The position numbers were made by a program, and so were the translations under genes. From positions 6,086,001 to 6,150,000 of the forward strand of contig NC_084682.1 of the NCBI RefSeq assembly GCF_028389875.1: a stretch of 64,000 nucleotides of DNA, in the 5' to 3' direction. Positions 21,640-34,700 of this stretch are shown here, piece by piece. This stretch comes from Rhea pennata. Its lineage: Eukaryota > Chordata > Aves > Rheiformes > Rheidae. The first letter of the stretch is position 1. Every line of letters begins with the position of its first letter. The notes under the pieces were generated by a model. That model saw nothing but the letters and a program-made list of their open reading frames with translations, was not told the origin of the DNA and did not search any database.

Positions 21640-24600
21640 TTATTTGGGCACAGGATACTCAGTGACATCTGTTGCATCAGGTAAGTCCTGTGTCTCTTTT
21701 ATCTGGGGAGCAGCACTGGGGTTAGGATTCTGGATGCTGCCTATAAAAAGTGGGATGCCTGTTTCTTCCTCAAAGATAATGAAGAGAAAGGGTCGGTCGA
21801 GGCTGAAGGCAGAGAGTGACCGTGACACCATGACGCTGGTAGCAGCAGATGCTTCCACCCCATCTTCTTTAAGCTCCAGTGTAGACTGGTGTTGTATACT
21901 GGATACAAAGAGAGGTTCATCTGTAATCTTCTGGAGATCTGGGTTTGTGAACAGCTCTTGGAGGCCTATGGAGAAACCAGGCAAAATTAACCTTTTCCAT
22001 TTGATGCCACGGTGTGCCACCAGCTCTGATTTTCCTCAAAGCTATCTGGAGGAAGCAATTCCCTAACCTTTGCTACATGTGTTGCTCAACACAGAGGGTT
22101 AGAGAACATGCAGGTAGCAGAAGCAAAGACTGCAGTCTAGCCAGATTCTTCAGCTCTTCACTGCATGAAAAGCTCAGAATGCCATAAACAGAACAGTTTT
22201 TACATGTCTTGTCCACCTTCTTTAGAGCAGGAGTATAAGTACTTGAGTGCTTCCTTAAAAAAACAATAAGTGTGAAATCCCTTTCTTGCTAGGCTAGAAA
22301 CACTTTTAGAAGAGAGACTGTTTTTCGGGATTTCTTTAAAATAAGTATACTGTTAATTTATTTTCATCTGGAAATGCAGAGTACAGTCAGATCTCAGCAG
22401 AGTGTTTTTCAGTAAACTCTCTCTTAATTTTAGCTTTTGTGATCTGCATTCTCTCTTTTGACAATTTATACATCCCAGACACTAAGTTAAATGACAAAGA
22501 AAGAGATTAAAGCTTGACAGACAGGAGGAAGTTGGTCTTGGCTAGAAATAAAACAGAGTTAAGGAAATAGGGCAATAGAAAGAACTCAAAGATCACAAGG
22601 AACGGTGAATGCTGCCTTCAATGATGATGTGCCATCGTCTTGTTGGAGCAAAACATTTGGTGCTAGGCAAGCAAAGAGTAAAAAGGAGGAGGAGAGGAAT
22701 GCGAGTTGAAAGGTTCTGGATGTTATCTGGAACAAGCTGTGAGGCACAGCTTTAAAAACAAGGATAGCAGTTTTGAGTATTAGTGAAGAGATGCTCTATA
22801 GATTGATCAGATACTCTTATACTGTGCAAGTCCAGTGAGAGGTCTTACCTATTTGACTGAGAACCTTGTTGAGTTCCAGCTGATAGTCTACTTTTAATTT
22901 GGGTATCTTCACTGTGGTGGGTACCTCTTTGGGGAAAAGGCTGCGTAGTTGTTCATAAGGGAAGTTCTCCAGCACATGAGAGACGTTCCAGCTAAACTGG
23001 TTTGGTACAATGGCCAGGAAACTCATGTTGCCCTTAAAGGGAAACTTGGCCACCTGAAAAAAAAAACAGTCAGAATAATTTACAGACAAGGGAGGACGGA
23101 GTCCAGAAACTGATGCTTTAATTTTTTTTTTTTTCTAATTTTATTACAGAGCCAGTCTAGCCATAGGAGGAAAACAGTCTAGTGGGAAGGAGGTGTCTGA
23201 TTTCTCCAGGGAAAGAAAGTTCTGTTGGAATAGCAGCATCCAATTTGGGTATTTAGTATCAAAAAGATTAAATACATAGGAAAAAAGTGTGCACAAACAT
23301 TGTACCTGCTCTTTCAGTAGTCACATTCTGAAGGAATTCAACTGTGCAATGCTTGGAGGAATTAATTTTCCATATTCCTCACTTCTCTAACTTGGAGCTT
23401 AAAAACTCCATTATTACCCCACTTAGTTCATATCCCTTCATGGTTTTACCAAAACTGAGAGCAAAAATTCATCATTCTTGCTAGAAAGAAGTACAAAGAA
23501 TGCTTATTAACTTTTTGTCTGTACTATCCCTGTGAAAAGTCATTTGGTTTAGGGAGAGAATAGTTGCACTGTGAAATGCAATGCAAGAGGAGCACTCCTA
23601 ATAGAGCCTTACCTGAACATCCTGGGACTCCAGTGTAAACCAACTCAGGGAGTACTTCTGGGCTTTCATCATCTCAACTGGGACCATGAAATCATTGTCA
23701 AGGTGGAATATGTCTGGCCCAGTGAGGCTAGCATCAAACTTATTCCTCCAAAACCCTATCAACATAAAAGTTGAAAATTCAACAGAGTTAAATTCAGGCA
23801 GGAAAACAGAAACTGCTTAGACAACACTCCTCCTATCATGAGTTCTCAGAGAAGACAGATAGTGATGAGACAACTAGAAATTACAGCAGAGAGAAGTTAG
23901 TACCAAGGCTGGAAAAACCCAAACAGCAGGAAGCCCTTATCTTCCAGAGAGGGACTATGGAATAACAAAGCGAACCAGAATTAATCCTCATGCCTTAGCG
24001 TGGGAGATTACTGAAGGCTATGAAGATAAAGTAATGGATGTTTGTGAAGTGCTTTGAAAAATGAAGAGTTGCCTTTGTGCTAAGTACTGTGAAACAGTGC
24101 TCCAAGAGCAAGCAAAACATTTGCAGATTTACCCAGGAAGTAAGTTTCTCTGGGTGTTTGGTCTATGTTTCCATGCATGACCCTCAGGGAATTAAAAGAG
24201 GAAAACATTCTAGACCACTGGGCTCTAGTCAGAAAGAAACCCACAGAAGCTGCCTCTGGGCTCTGTGGTTGGCGTGCAGTGAGGTGTGTGCGACCTGGTT
24301 AAGAGGAGCAGTGATGTACTGCTGCCTGGGAGCCTGAACCAGGAGGCAAAAATACTTCCGGACCCACCTGCTACATTCTGGCTCTGGTGTCAAGCAACAT
24401 TTTTAGCACATTTCAAACTGTTGAGAATCATTACTATATAGAAATCTAAGCAAGAGGAACAGCAGATGTGGGAAAAAAAAAAGAATAAGCAGGTTGACTA
24501 GCAGGAAGCAAGGAAAGAAGATGCCATTCAACTTCAGTGTCTGTGCAAAGCTAGTAGTTTTCTAACTATTCCTCAGGAAGGTCAGGCTTGAAAAGTAAGA

Positions 24601-27600
24601 CCAGTGGAGCTCACCATGGAAATGGATAGCACTAAGCAAAAGCATCACTGTGTTTCCAGGAAGCTGATGTAGAAAGGTGGGTATTTGCCCATTAGTTGCC
24701 TCCTCTACCCACTTGTTTATGGCCATAAGGTCATCCTCACTGTTCCCAGAAAGGGTCACAAGCTTTGCCCCATAGAATTTCTCTGAATCTTCCAGGAACT
24801 TCTCCTTAACCTCAAATCCTGGTAAGGGGGAAGAATAGCACATGAAGTTAGCAATCCTTGAAAAAAATGGCTCAGTCAGCCAATGCATGGCAGATGCTGC
24901 CCAGAAGAAGCACTTAGGGAAAAAAATCTGCATCTCCCTGGCGAGAGTTTGATTTTGGTGTGAGGAGGCTGCCTCTTTGCCAGCTCTCACCTTTCTGCAG
25001 GTACACACGTGAAGCAGCGCTGAGCAAGGATTCTGCAAGCCTTCTGCGCACGTTGCTTAATGTGTAATGGAGACAGGGCACTGACGTTAGATGCATCACC
25101 TCCAGCAAACGCTTCTCTGTCAGATTTGCTGCTCCTAAAAAAGTGGAGTCAAGTTCCTGTTAGTTCATAGCTCTGTACTGGAAGGCAGGGACAGTATTCT
25201 GGCTGTCTCCTTTAAGAAACACAGTGTGCCTTACGAAGAGGCTGTAGAAATCTGAGAACAGGAGCCTCAACACAGGATGCTGAGGGCAGCTCCAATTGTA
25301 ATAGAACTTAATTAAAGCTACAGGAATAAAATTTAGGGAAAGGTGCTGCATTTAATCTCCGCATTTTGCACTTTAGCTCTTAGTAGCTCCAAGACAGGGT
25401 GCTGGGAAGGGCAGGAGCTGGTGCTTTTGTAACTAATATGTTACCTAGTGCCAGGTGAGACAAGGCAAGGGTGATGCTGAGGGGAGACAGGATCACGTTG
25501 GCTCTGTTGGTTTCCAGCTGGACCTCTCTGAGGAGATCAATGCTGAATTTTATCAACCCTTTTGTTAGCCTCTGGCTTTTCTTCCAAGTCACGTCACAGT
25601 TTTTATCTTCCCCCTCATCTTCCTCTTCAGAAGAGTGAACTTCCTCTGGGCTCCAGTCATTTCTACTGCCTCTGGTGGTTGTGGTGGTGAATGGTAGCGT
25701 GGGTCGGTAAATCTCCTCCCAGGCGTCTGAGGTAGAATCCAATGCCTCAGCGTTCAGCAGGGTTGGAGCAGCTTCTGGCAGAGCACAGGGGGTATCTACA
25801 GTGTGCATGTCCAGTTGCACAGCGCCAGCCCCTTCCAGATCCTGGGAAGAAACAAGAAGAATAGCACAGAGAAAGCAGGAGTATGACACTGCCTTTCTTA
25901 ATGCTTTTACTGAAGTCACAGGCAGCTTGCACAGGAAGAGGATGGATGGGCCTCATTCATGCTGCTGCAAAGGCAGCAGCACAACTCCCTGGCTCTGTCT
26001 TTAAATGCTGGGAGGAACCTGGGTCAGCAACCAGCAACAGCCCTCCCTTGGGCCTAAGTGGTGGCTGCTCTATGGGCTGCTGAGAGAAGCATTCATGCCC
26101 TGTTCTTTGATAGCAATGGCTCCTAGGTAAGATTTGTGCTTCAGAGGAGGCTAATAAGCAGCCTGTAGCATCCAGTCTGTCTCCAAACCTTGTACGCACG
26201 TGAATGTGCCTGAATACATCTGTGAAGCGTTAGTGCAGAGAGAGCATCCAGGCTTGCATCGTATGCCAGCGCATGTTACACTGAACACATAACTGTGTTG
26301 GGATTTTCTCAGTTAACATCTCTGTTCTTTCTGTCATGTAACAGAAATTAGCATACACCAACTGACTTGACAAAACTCTCTAGCTTCTCCACTCTGGTGG
26401 TGTATTTGCCTGTTTGCCTTTTAACCCAGAGGTTAAAAATGGCAAGTTTGGAAAACAGAAGGTCTTTTATCCCAAGGAAATGGACTGAGTCAGGATCTCG
26501 CAGTGGTCCCTCTGCAAGATGGTTCCTGGCCTAGGCAAGTAAACCCAAGGGGGGCAAGAACCACCTCCTGGGCCCCAAATCCCTTCTTAGCACATGTCCT
26601 ATCCCTTAGCTGCTTATGGGTCCATGACCCTCAGCCTTGATTTCACCTCCTCCTATCATATATTTTAAGACTCTAGCTCCACCTCAAGATTGGTCTCTCT
26701 AGTGCTGCCACAGCCTTGATCTGCTTCTGCTCAAATCCTCAGCTGTCTTCTCTTTCCATGTGGTTTCATTCTGCCCCTTTTCTCTCCATATTCATTTTCT
26801 AGGCTGCAGCCTATAAGCAATTCCTTATGGAATCATCTGTTATTCTCACACATGCATGGTCTCAAACACATCCATTTTTCCTCAGACCTCTCTGTTCCCG
26901 CCAGCATCTGGATGCTGTTCCTCTGAGTGCTGCATGGTCAGAGCCAAGCTCTATGGGTAGCCTCAGACACAAGTCTTTCTTCCTCTTTCTCTCATAGCTT
27001 GTTGTTTTCTTCATCTTCCCTTTTCTAGTCAGGAATGAAATAATTCACCTGACAGGCCCTATACACATTTGCTGCTGACATTTACTCCATGTGCTGCCCA
27101 GTTACTGCAGGTTGGAGCTTCCAAAACAGAGCAAGGAGCACAGTGTCGGCAGCAGTGGAGGATGAGGCAGGGACCAACAGCTGTACAAAGATGAATTTTC
27201 TCATTCCCCTGGCACTGCTAGATTGCACTGCCTGGGCTCGTTCTAGCTCAGGATGAACTGGAAAACCATTACTAATCCCACAGCATAACTTCAGTCCCCT
27301 TGAATGGGAACCAGTCATCACTTACCTCTGACTCCACAGCTTTGTCTAAGGAGAGATGCTTCTGCTCAAAGGCATGTGTCAAAGGCAACTGGAAGGAAAA
27401 AGTCCCGGATAGTTTCCTCTGAATTACCGTGAGTTGGTCTGTTTTCCCCGACTCCTAACACGTTTCTATGGGACTGGGTCAGACACTGGCACCACCCCAG
27501 CTCTAGTAGTCTCAAGGTGTTTGCATAGCAATAGCGTGGGCAGGCTTTAGGACACAGTAACAGAGGCAGTGGGGTCCGCGGAGGGGAGGCAGAAATGAAT

Positions 27601-27930
27601 AGCAGCCCGGAGAGACTGCATACACTGTACTTATTTAAAAAGGGGGCAGGTCAGAAGTGTACAAAATAATATATCCTCTAGGGGCTAACCCCATAGCAGA
27701 GAAGCGATGTCAGCCACTGTGCTGCCTTCCAGGGCTTCTCCTGCAGAAGTCGCTCACAGAGGCTGAATGTGGCCTGGCACCGCATCACCACTTCGCTCTC
27801 CTTGCCCTTTGCAGTACTCTTATGTGCACCAGAGATGCCCCCAAGATAGCCACAGAGCGATGTGACTTACCTGTAGATGGCTGTGCAGAGCAGGCAGGCA
27901 GAGCAGCAACAGACCCCAAAGCAGCACCAT
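21640..27930 (-). CDS. SERPINF2: SERPINF2, alpha-2-antiplasmin (complete, eight coding exons)
   Basis: Alpha-2-antiplasmin is the secreted fast inhibitor of plasmin. Coding exons are 27871-27930 (signal peptide [20 protein letters not shown]), 27326-27388, 25445-25841, 24991-25134, 24615-24818, 23613-23755, 22849-23053 and 21640-21965. They total 1542 nt, or 513 aa (human 491). Diagnostic parts are [52 protein letters not shown] and [16 protein letters not shown]. The reactive loop reads [14 protein letters not shown], so an Arg sits at the expected P1 but is followed by Ser, one residue shorter than human SRMSLSSF. The C-terminal tail after NPNPSA is only about 24 residues but still ends in Lys. 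The N-terminal region holds a Thr run and an acidic [10 protein letters not shown] stretch not in the human protein. The 63-nt second exon rests on phase and splice sites alone. Confidence 0.95.
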
Positions 27931-30842
27931 GTTTCTGGAACAGAATGACCAGCCGAGAGAGAAGTGACTCCCAGCTGTCTGGCAGCAGCAAGCTGAGCCT
28001 ATTCAGGGCTACGGGGAGAAAATGATCAGGCTGGCCAAACAGGTTGGCGCAGGAGCTTGCAGAAAGCAGGAGGAAGACGAACAATGATGCAAAGAAACAA
28101 CACAAGACACCTGGGTCCAACGCCAAGGCAACGAAACCAGAGAGGAACAGAGACCAGCGCCGAGGCAGAGCTGTGTCCACAGCCTGGCTCCTACATGAAG
28201 CTCTCTTGGATTTACTCTGCTTGGAAACCCACATCACTGACCCCATCATCTCCATTCATCTGGATTGCCAATGGTATTTCCCTAATTGATCCTAAACATC
28301 CTATATCTCTGGGAGAAGGCAAGAGCTCCTTTCCCATGCAAACCCCTAAGGTATAGGCAGAGTCCTGTTAGAGGTGGGAGAAGCAGCACCCAGTCTCAGC
28401 TGTGCCCCTGCCTTGCGGGAGAAGGGATACAAACCTGCCTCCGAGGGCTGGGAGGGAATTTGCAGGTGGAAATGCAATACTAGAGCAGAGTTCCTCAGCA
28501 ATTAGTCCAGGAATATAGAGAGTCCTCCCATTCCCAGCACTCCCCTTCCCCCCATGCTGGGAAACCCTGCGTCTCCCAGCCCCTTGCTCTGGTCGCAATA
28601 GCGGAAGGTGGGAGCAGGGTTTCCAGACGAAACCCCACCCATTCCCTGGCCACTGCTTCACCCAGCTACTTTTTCCTGTTTAAGCAGAAATAACCTATCT
28701 TCTTCTTAATACAAACATTTCATTCCAAATCTAAAGCCCGGGCCTCAGGATGGCTTCTGTAACACTTAATTCCTGGGGCTTGCTTGCTGCTCTCCAAGCA
28801 GTGCCTGCTTTGAGCTATAGCAGCTGGGCTGCAGCCCCTTGTGTTCCCCTTGCCAGGAGCAAATCTTGAAGCCACTTCATTCCCCCTCTTTCCTCACCCT
28901 AAATCCTGCAGCTATGTGTAACCCTGAATGCCCCTTTCCTCCCTGATCGTCCCCAGCCTTTAACTCTCTGCCAGATTCACCCCCTCCCTGCTCATTGGAA
29001 GAGCCCCCATTTACTGCCAAATTCCAGTTCGTTTGCCCCTTACCTAAGTTTGTTAGCGTCTGTGTTGGAGCTGGTACTTGCTTTAGCTCGGCTGATAGCT
29101 CTGCACGGGGCAGACAGTCTCCTGTCTAGCCCTCCCCTTACCGCCAGCGACGACCTTCAGCACCACCCCTTATTTGAGAATTTGCAAGCAAATATTGACT
29201 CAGAGCATCCGGTTAAACATTTGTGTGGGGGGGGTAAGAGTGAATTTGTGGTGTACTTGGAGATGGGGAGACAGTTTAGGCTGCTGCACCCCAAGGTTAA
29301 GGGTAACACTGAAATGACAAGCTCTGAAACTCCCAAGAGCAGAAATAACCTGTGAAGTCTGTTGTCTCTAAGTAGTGGCTCTGCTTTCTGTATGCTCCCT
29401 GTGCTAGGAATGCCCTCTTTTATTCGTAGCCTGCAATAAAAACATGCGGGTTGGCATTTATTGCCACAGGTCTGTTTTTAGAATTTTCTTTGCAGAAAAC
29501 TCCAGATCTCCCAGCTGCTTCTACTGCAGTGAACGCAAGGCACTGATTTTTAACAGATGGCAGATGCCCGAGGCCCCGTTGCTGCGTACGCAGGCAGGAA
29601 GCCGTAATGTTCAGGCTGGGCTGAGCCAAGAGCAGCTGGTACCTCACCTGGGGCATCGCGAGCACCAGAGCCTTGCTGGGGAGGTTGGCCCTGTTGCTGG
29701 CCCCCCAACACACATACATCATTCCATTATAGAGGAAAAGTCTCAGGGAGGCACAGCCCTGGCAGGCAGTCCTCCAGCAGCTCTGCCCGGGCTCTGTTCA
29801 GTTTTGTGCCTCATGTAGAGGCAATAGTGATGCTTCCCAGTGTGGGATATGGCTTTACCCATATCCTCAGTACAACAGGAGCCACTAAGGAGCAGTGGAG
29901 AATGCTAAGTGGATTGTAAGCTTGTAGTCATCCAGGCTTCCTTGCAATAGCTTTCCCAAACTCACTGCAAGCACTGGGAAGGATTGGAGAAGAGACAGGG
30001 CTGAGGTCTTCAGCCATAAACTACTTAGGGATATGCCACTGCCACATGGGGAAGCTACTGCAAGTGGAAAAGAAAGCAAATCCATATCCCTGTTTAGGAG
30101 AGTCCTCCTACCTTCTAACATCCAGAGCATCTTCACAGCATCCCTCCTTCAGCTTTCCCAGGAACACAAGAGGCAGCTGAAGACAGAGCCAGGAAAGCCA
30201 CAGCAAACACCCCCAACCCGCTGTGTTGCACTGCACCGTGTTTGGGCCCTTCCAGCACATTCAGCCTGGCGCAGAGCTTCCCCACACACACTTCTGTGCA
30301 TCTCTTTCAAAGAGTTTATTAGAAGTAAATATTTACATCTATTGCAAATGGTTAATAGGCAGCATGGGACTGAGAGCTCCCTTAGAAAGGAAGGATAGCA
30401 AGGGCCAACTGCTCACCTCCCCACCCTCCCTGGAAGCAGAGGGCAGCCTTCCCCTCTGCAGGTGGCTCAGATGAAGTAACAGTTCCATGAAAGCCCTTTC
30501 CCCTCCCAGGACAACCCACAGCAAGCTCCTCCTCTGCCAGAGATAAAAGCTTCCCAGTCCCCTGACATTAGCTCTAACTAGGCTGAAGGATGGATGGGAA
30601 AAAGGCTGCAACAGAAGTGAGGCAACTGCTCCTATTGCTGGACCAAAGACAAGAGCAGGGAACAGACAAGTGCATCCCAGTAGGGAAGGTAAGGAGAGGG
30701 AGACCATGCTGGATTGTGCCTCCTTGGATTTCACTCTACAGGCAGGTGGAGGCAAAATTGAGCACCTTTTTGCTGTCCTATCCTCCTACTTCGCTACACG
30801 TTTGATCAGCACAAAGGGGAGTGGAGAGGATTAGAAAAAGGA
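27931..30842. other. Intergenic region between WDR81 3' end and SERPINF2
   Basis: It must contain the SERPINF2 promoter, and possibly a non-coding first exon, near 27.95-29.1 kb. No TATA box or other clear element was identified. No gene, repeat or RNA gene is recognised, and the open frames here are unconvincing. Confidence 0.4.
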
Positions 30843-30848
30843 TTTATT
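30843..30848 (-). other. WDR81: Candidate poly(A) signal of WDR81
   Basis: AATAAA on the minus strand, about 940 nt beyond the WDR81 stop. It is the first canonical hexamer found downstream. A second lies at 30315-30320. Confidence 0.45.
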
Positions 30849-31791
30849 AAGAGAAGCTGCCAGTGCAACCTTGTTCCACTGCACAAAGAGCACTTCTCAC
30901 CCCATTGATAAACATGGGTTGTGGTGTTTCTGGGGCAAGAACCAACAAGAACAGTTCATCCCTATCTCACTACTCCAGGAGCCAAAATCTTTATGGAATC
31001 ATCTAGTTCTGTCATCCCTAGAGAGTCATGTTCCCATCCCAAACTATCCCTCTGCAGCAGTTCATCCCTAAACAAACCAATGCAGCAGATGGGGCTCATG
31101 CCTTGGCTGGCTTCAATTCCTGTCTTTGCCCTAGAACCAGTTAAGGTGACAAAAGTGCTCTAGTTAACCTCTCCTCCTCCCATACAGGATCTACCTGGGA
31201 CTGCAGAACCTAAAGTTAATACAGTACCTCCTCTTGGGCCTTGAACCCACAGACCACCCAAGGAGGATATGCCCAGCACCATGCAGCTCCAAAGGTGGCT
31301 ACTAGGCCCATATTATGCTATTCTAATAAGACTGTTCAGTGGTTCAGGAGTAGGAGTGAAGGGTAAGTGCAGATGGTACTAGCTATACTGTTGTATTCTT
31401 GTCAAGGACTACCTCTTTCCCCTTCTGATGGAGGCGGAAGGATAGCCATGGTCCATATTTCTCCAGAGAGCAGCTCACAGTCCCCTGAGGAGTCAGGCAC
31501 ACATGGTATGGAAAGCTCCAGACCTCTCTGCAGGGGTCACAGTGACCTACAATGCCCAACATGTCTCCCAGCAGCAGTAGAGGTTCCTTAATTATGGCTT
31601 TTTTTTTTGTTTGTTTAAGATACAGAAAGAGGTTAGAGATGCTTTACTGAGTGCTCACTAACAAGTACATCTGCCTCCCGCATTCTGTGTTCAGCAGCAT
31701 CTAACTCTGCCTTCTCCGTAAGCAAAGCTGCCAGCTTTCAACTCTACCGTCAGAGCTGTGGAACAGCCACAAGCTCCTGGGCCAGAGGTTG

Positions 31792-34700
31792 CTATGCTAG
31801 GAGGCGTATCACGCCGTTGTCAGAACCCAGCAGCAGATGGCATTTTGTGGGCAGCACAGCCAGGCTGGTCAGAGTACCCCGGAAGTTCTCCGAGCTCAGC
31901 TTGGTTGTGCTGATGGGCAGGGCTGACGACTCCAGCATGGAGTAGACACCAATCTTGTTGGCCACAGTGCCAGTCACCACTTCGTTGCCGTAGAGGTCAA
32001 ATGCATGGATGGGCTCAGAGGCAGATTTGTAGTGGTGCAAAGGCTTCTGCTCCAGTTCTTTCCAGACAGTCAGGGAATGATCCGAAGAGGAGCTGATTAG
32101 CACATTGCCCTCTGCAGCCTGCAGGAGAAGAAGTGCCAGTGAACCAACATTGCTGCAATAAAAACTGCAAATGATATTAGCATGTAGCTGCCAACAGTCC
32201 AGTAGTCCCAGTGCTATCACTATGGACAGTCCAGCCACTTCCAAGCAGCTGGTGGTACTGGGCAGGATTAACAAGGCATCCAGGTGAACATTCTAAGCTA
32301 CAGAGCTCTCTGGTAGCTCGAATCCTCCTCTACCGCTGTCCAAGTGTCGAAGAGAAGGGCTGTCTCTTCTCAACAACATCCTGATTTGCAACATCACTAA
32401 TTTATCAGCTGCTACTACCACAATGAGTAAAGAAATTGTCACATGGTCTTCCTCTTCATTAAACCACCTGCCGAATTATCTTCCTTTTCATGGACATGGA
32501 ATTGGGAGCCCTTTTCACAGTAGGAAATACTCTGCTGAGGGCAGCAGAAGGCTGGAGCTGCCAATTAGCAGAGCTAGTGAGAGGGTAAATAACTCACAGC
32601 AGTGAACTTTGTTTAACCTACACTGTGTCGAGGACACTGCAGTCCCAACGCTGCTCCCTAAGGGTGGGTAAATATGGACAAGAGTTATTCATTAGAGCAA
32701 GGCTCTCCAAGGGCGGCTGGCAGCCCTGGGGAGAAAGCAACACATTTGCCTCTTCACAGGACACTCCCTTGCCCCTGCTGCAGAGCATGCAGACCTGCTC
32801 AGCAGGGCCTGACACTTGAGAGGGCTGCTCAAGCTGGACCATGAACACCCATGCACAGCAGTAACCAAAAGGCTGGAGGGTCTAGGCAGCATCTTAGGGA
32901 CACAGCAAGGGGTGGAGAAAAACCCAGAGGATGGCACAGATAAATCCTACCAAGCAGCAGGTTTCAGAAGGATGTACCACACCTCAGTGGCCCGTTGAGT
33001 CTCATGAAGCAGCCCCCCATTCTGATGCCTTGCATTCAATCTTTAACTGCTGTATTTTCAGCAGGGCACCCTGATCCCAGCTGAAACTCTTACCTTGATC
33101 TGCAGGATGTCTCCCTCATGGGCAGGCCACCCCCGCATGATGAGTCCTGTCCTGGTGTCTAGCAGCACAATGAACCCAGAGGAGAAGCCAGCCATAACGC
33201 TGCGCCCACTAGGACTGACAGCCAAGCAGCGGATGAGCCCAGCACTAACACCACTGGCCAGGCGAAATTCATGCTGCAAGAGAGAGAATCCAGATACTGG
33301 GAGACAAAACAACTAAGCAGTCCAGCATTGAGGGGACAAGAAACCCTGGGGCCCAGCTGGCATTCATGGAGCCATCACACCTGCCTTTGGACCAGCAGTG
33401 ATTATGTCACTAATCACACAGATGCCATGGGGCAGCCTGGAGGATGGTGGTTCACAGAGCGACAGTCTCCTTACCTGTAGTCCTGGCTTCCTGTGATCAA
33501 TGAAACGCAGCACAGAGTCTGCACTGGCCACAGAGATGCTGTGATAGGGAGGTGGCATAGTGGTCACGGCTGTGATGGGGACTTTGCTGTCTAACTCATC
33601 AAAAGTCCGGAGAAGTTTGCCTGTGAAAAATGGCAGAGAAGTTACAGCAGTAGATGTATGGAGAAGGCACACAACCAATTTCTAGTCTCTACTCTGTTTT
33701 TTAGCAGGAGCCACCAGGACTCACGATGGACCTTCTGCCTCTAAAGAGGACTGGGCTAGTACTCTAGTCAGCCATCACCCTTTCCCTTATTACCTGTGAA
33801 CTGGTCCCAGATGTGCACAGTCCCATCACAGCTCACCACGTGCTGCGATGCCTCCAGCTGGCTCACATAGAAAACAGACTTCTTGTGCTCGGTGTACGTG
33901 AACCGTGGCGGCACTTCACTGGTACCATCCCCGTAATTGTACAAGGGCCAGAGGCGGACAGTTTTGTCCTTGCTGCCACTAAGAAAGAAGTCCTCACTGC
34001 TGAGTGGTGCCAAACACTTGATGGCCCCTGAATGCCCTGAGAAACTCTGTAGCTTGATCTGGTGGAAGTGGAAGCGGGGGTCATGTTGGCTCACCCCAAT
34101 CTCATACTGCCAGTAGGCCAGCCAGTTCCCACACAACATGTGGGTGCTGCGAGGAAGGTCATGCTTCAGGGTATTTTCCTCGTTGGATGAGCTAGGAATA
34201 AAGCCATCAGTGACAGCACTGAGGCGAAGTAAGCCAAGACCCTCGCGCTGTGTGTCCACAGGAACCTGGATGCGATTCCCTACCAGCACGCTCCCAAAGG
34301 TGCCAGAATGACTGTCCTCGTGGTGGCTAGAGAATGGTTCGGCCCCTCGCATATCTTGCTCTGAGCATGCCATGCTCTGTGTTTGTTCTAGGCTAACCAC
34401 CTGCAAGTTCTTCGGGTTCACGTTCTCCAGGTAGAGGCTGGCCAGCTTCTCAACCAGCGAGTGGTTGGGCACAACCATCCTGATAACATCGCCTGAAAAG
34501 AGACAACATGGCTCCAAAGGAAGGAATTTCTCCACCACCTTCATCCTCTACCATCAGCAACACACTAAGGGTCATCACAGGACTGTGATCACAACATCCC
34601 CCCAAGCTAACCACACGCAGTTCACAGTCAAACCAGTCTGAAGTCCTGGTGGGCTCCCTGACCCAGCAAGCTGGCTGAGCCACAGCGTGGAAGCTGCAGA

